DNA of 64,000 nucleotides from Rosenbergiella epipactidis (GTDB lineage Bacteria > Pseudomonadota > Gammaproteobacteria > Enterobacterales > Enterobacteriaceae). The notes under the pieces were generated by a model, which saw only the letters and a list, made by a program, of their open reading frames with translations, did not search any database and had not been told where the DNA came from. The translations under genes and the position numbers were made by a program. Below, piece by piece: positions 63,183 through 64,000 of the stretch. The stretch is taken from the NCBI RefSeq assembly GCF_018494055.1, contig NZ_JABBFQ010000003.1, forward strand, positions 1-64,000, given 5' to 3'. Every line of letters starts with the position of its first letter. The first letter of the stretch is position 1.

Positions 63183-64000
63183 ATGTCAGTGTTAAATCGT
63201 TTGTTTTCTGGGGTTATCTGGCCACGGGTGTTACTGATCACACTCTGTGTGTTACTGACCGCGGCCTGTTGGTTACTCGGCCCTTGGTTGGGATTTGGTG
63301 AGGCTAGGCCTCTTGAACCGGTATCCTCCCGTATTATCGTGGTCGTCATGCTGGCTTCAGTACTGATGGCATACTGGCTGCGCTTACCTCTGTTTATATC
63401 GCTGACGCTGGTAGTGCTGGCGCTTATCTGGGTTGCAGGTCCTTGGCTACTGGTCGGTAAGGGCTATCCGCTTAGGCTACCCGGCCATCGCCTGCTTCTG
63501 ATGGCTGTGGTGGCGTTCGTGGCGCTGACTTACGGTGTCTGGCGTTTATTACAGGCCCTAGCACGTAACCCAGCACTGCTAAGCCGGTGGATAAAAAAAC
63601 CATCCTCTACGCAGAAGAATGCCGCGCAAGCAAATACGGCTATTCACACGGCAGTGGCCCGGGGTATGCAATATATGCGCCAGATACAGCAGGTAATCCC
63701 TCGCTGGCAGCGCTTTTTTGGGCTGCGGCGCGCCACGCTTCCGTGGTTTTTAATGTTGGGCGCGCCGTCTGCAGGCAAGACAGCGCTGCTACTCTCCTCG
63801 GGTCAGGATTTTCCCTTACCTGAGCAGCTGTCACGTAAAAACAGTGAGGCTCCGCCAACCGGTAGCTGTGAATGCCTGTTTACTAACCAAGCTGTTTTTA
63901 TTGACACGGCGGGCCGATTCGTCAGTGAAACGAACGACGGCGAAGAGGAATGGAGTAGTCTGCTGTCTGCGCTGAAAAAAAGTCGTCCTACTCAGGGGAT
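63183..64000 (+). CDS. tssM: TssM (IcmF-like), partial at window end
   Basis: The first 272 residues of TssM are present and the frame is open to the window end. There are membrane helices near residues 12-37, 50-67, 70-92 and 103-126, then a cytoplasmic nucleotide-binding part with Walker A GAPSAGKT at 193-200 and DTAGRF at 241-246. TssM spans the inner membrane and contacts TssJ. It starts 10 bases after tssL. The full protein is usually more than 1100 residues. Confidence 0.95.
   Translation, partial: MSVLNRLFSGVIWPRVLLITLCVLLTAACWLLGPWLGFGEARPLEPVSSRIIVVVMLASVLMAYWLRLPLFISLTLVVLALIWVAGPWLLVGKGYPLRLPGHRLLLMAVVAFVALTYGVWRLLQALARNPALLSRWIKKPSSTQKNAAQANTAIHTAVARGMQYMRQIQQVIPRWQRFFGLRRATLPWFLMLGAPSAGKTALLLSSGQDFPLPEQLSRKNSEAPPTGSCECLFTNQAVFIDTAGRFVSETNDGEEEWSSLLSALKKSRPTQG

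Noticed and set aside
1-64000. CRISPR arrays, prophage genes or complete insertion sequences
   Set aside because: No regularly spaced repeats, phage structural genes or intact transposases were seen anywhere in the window.

Overview
The window is chromosomal DNA from a member of the Enterobacterales, probably Erwiniaceae-like. The first 12 kb keep the E. coli-type order 5S rRNA, tRNA-Asp, yafD ... mltD, gloB, yafS, rnhA, dnaQ, tRNA-Asp, with a complete pqqABCDEF operon inserted between yafD and mltD. The genus is an inference and was not tested by any search.

Layout. (1) 1-12.3 kb: end of an rRNA operon, yafD, an M19 dipeptidase, the PQQ cofactor operon, mltD, gloB, yafS, rnhA, dnaQ and a second identical tRNA-Asp. 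(2) 12.3-19.2 kb: cstA and its small partner ybdD, two small secreted proteins or lipoproteins, a MarR-controlled DUF2955/HlyD efflux operon in which both pump genes appear frameshifted, an EexN-like lipoprotein and a cupin. (3) 19.4-34.8 kb: a probable sphingolipid (ceramide) island. Its core is an acyl-AMP ligase, an NAD-dependent reductase, an acyl carrier protein and a serine palmitoyltransferase-like enzyme in one operon, with a ceramide synthase-like acyltransferase transcribed divergently. Around the core lie three thymidylate-kinase-like P-loop proteins, a DgkA-type lipid kinase, an LpxO-like hydroxylase, an MVF/Wzx-type flippase, an unknown protein, and a second LptF/LptG-like permease pair that is clearly unlike enterobacterial LptFG. 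(4) 34.8-39.7 kb: a BOF-fold periplasmic protein, an AT-rich LysR regulator, about 1 kb of decayed DNA, an MFS transporter and a LuxR-type regulator. (5) 39.8 kb to the end: a type VI secretion (T6SS) locus into which a chaperone-usher fimbrial operon has been merged.

In the T6SS locus one operon runs leftward (tssF, tssG, tssA, fimbrial adhesin, a GlcNAc-type glycosyltransferase, a short DotU-like protein, an OmpA-family protein, a DcrB/Eag-like protein). Rightward run clpV (tssH), major fimbrin, chaperone, usher, minor fimbrin, tssB, tssC, hcp, tssJ, tssK, tssL and the start of tssM. The fimbrial adhesin start overlaps the tssA stop, so fimbria and T6SS genes are physically interwoven. No tssE, vgrG or PAAR gene is present in the window, which ends inside tssM.

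The two stretches most worth attention are the sphingolipid synthesis, tailoring and export island, and the T6SS/fimbria/glycosyltransferase hybrid.
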